Positions 45,003-45,061 of a DNA stretch of 45,061 nt are shown here, one piece after another. How positions within the stretch are numbered: the stretch's first letter is position 1; every line of letters starts with the position of its first letter. The notes under the pieces were generated by a model. The model worked only from the letters and a program-made list of their open reading frames with translations. It was not told where the DNA came from and did not search any database. Both the position numbers and the translations under genes were made by a program. Source of the stretch: Reclinomonas americana ATCC 50394 (lineage: Eukaryota > Jakobida > Jakobea > Jakobida); the NCBI GenBank assembly GCA_048213135.1, contig PS015055.1:164825-209885 (forward strand), in the 5' to 3' direction.

Positions 45003-45061
45003 GTCGTACGTACGACACTCTCACTCATCTCACTCTACGCTCACCTCTCTCCCTCTCTCTC

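Overview
The window is nuclear DNA from a GC-rich unicellular eukaryote. Coding sequence is broken into many short exons with GT-AG introns, introns and spacers carry long (GA)n, (CA)n and (ACGT)n runs, and genes lie on both strands without operons. The gene mix (a plant/protist At4g15545-like protein, RBBP5, Aladin, POP5, a SUEL-type lectin, FN3 domains, a TIGR03118-type protein) suits a free-living protist; I cannot name the lineage. It is a draft assembly: twelve N gaps, eight of them exactly 20 N, most beside simple repeats. At least one contig is placed backwards.

Layout. 1-3563 (-): type II membrane GT4 glycosyltransferase whose first exon and upstream DNA are tandemly duplicated (3381-4393). 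4543-11279 (+): 22-exon FN3 protein running into a gap. 12020-12279 (-): first exon of RNase P/MRP subunit POP5. 13052-14104 (+): WD40 protein, 5' end in a gap. 14138-16866 (-) and 16926-21060 (+): a coiled-coil protein and a large helical protein, divergent from a 59-bp spacer. 21179-23400 (-): secreted Cys-rich/TIGR03118 protein with its middle contig inverted. 24610-27313 (+): Aladin nucleoporin. 28569-30313 (-): small protein resembling KEOPS subunit GON7. 31472-31918 (-): secreted SUEL-like lectin. 32948-34953 (-): At4g15545-like coiled-coil protein. 36221-37675 (+): acidic protein interrupted by a gap. 39334-44650 (-): RBBP5 (COMPASS/MLL WD40 subunit) with a long low-complexity tail.

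The genes look like unlinked housekeeping and surface functions (tRNA processing and modification, nuclear pore, histone methylation, glycosylation, secreted lectin), not a pathway cluster. The most unusual signal is splicing: at least seven introns in six or more unrelated genes on both strands begin GTTGCG instead of a GTRAGT-like donor, each confirmed by reading phase and some by protein homology. Other points of note are very large insertions inside FN3 and GT4 domains, a duplicated promoter/first-exon block, a dispersed repeat family found beside gaps, and several minisatellites.
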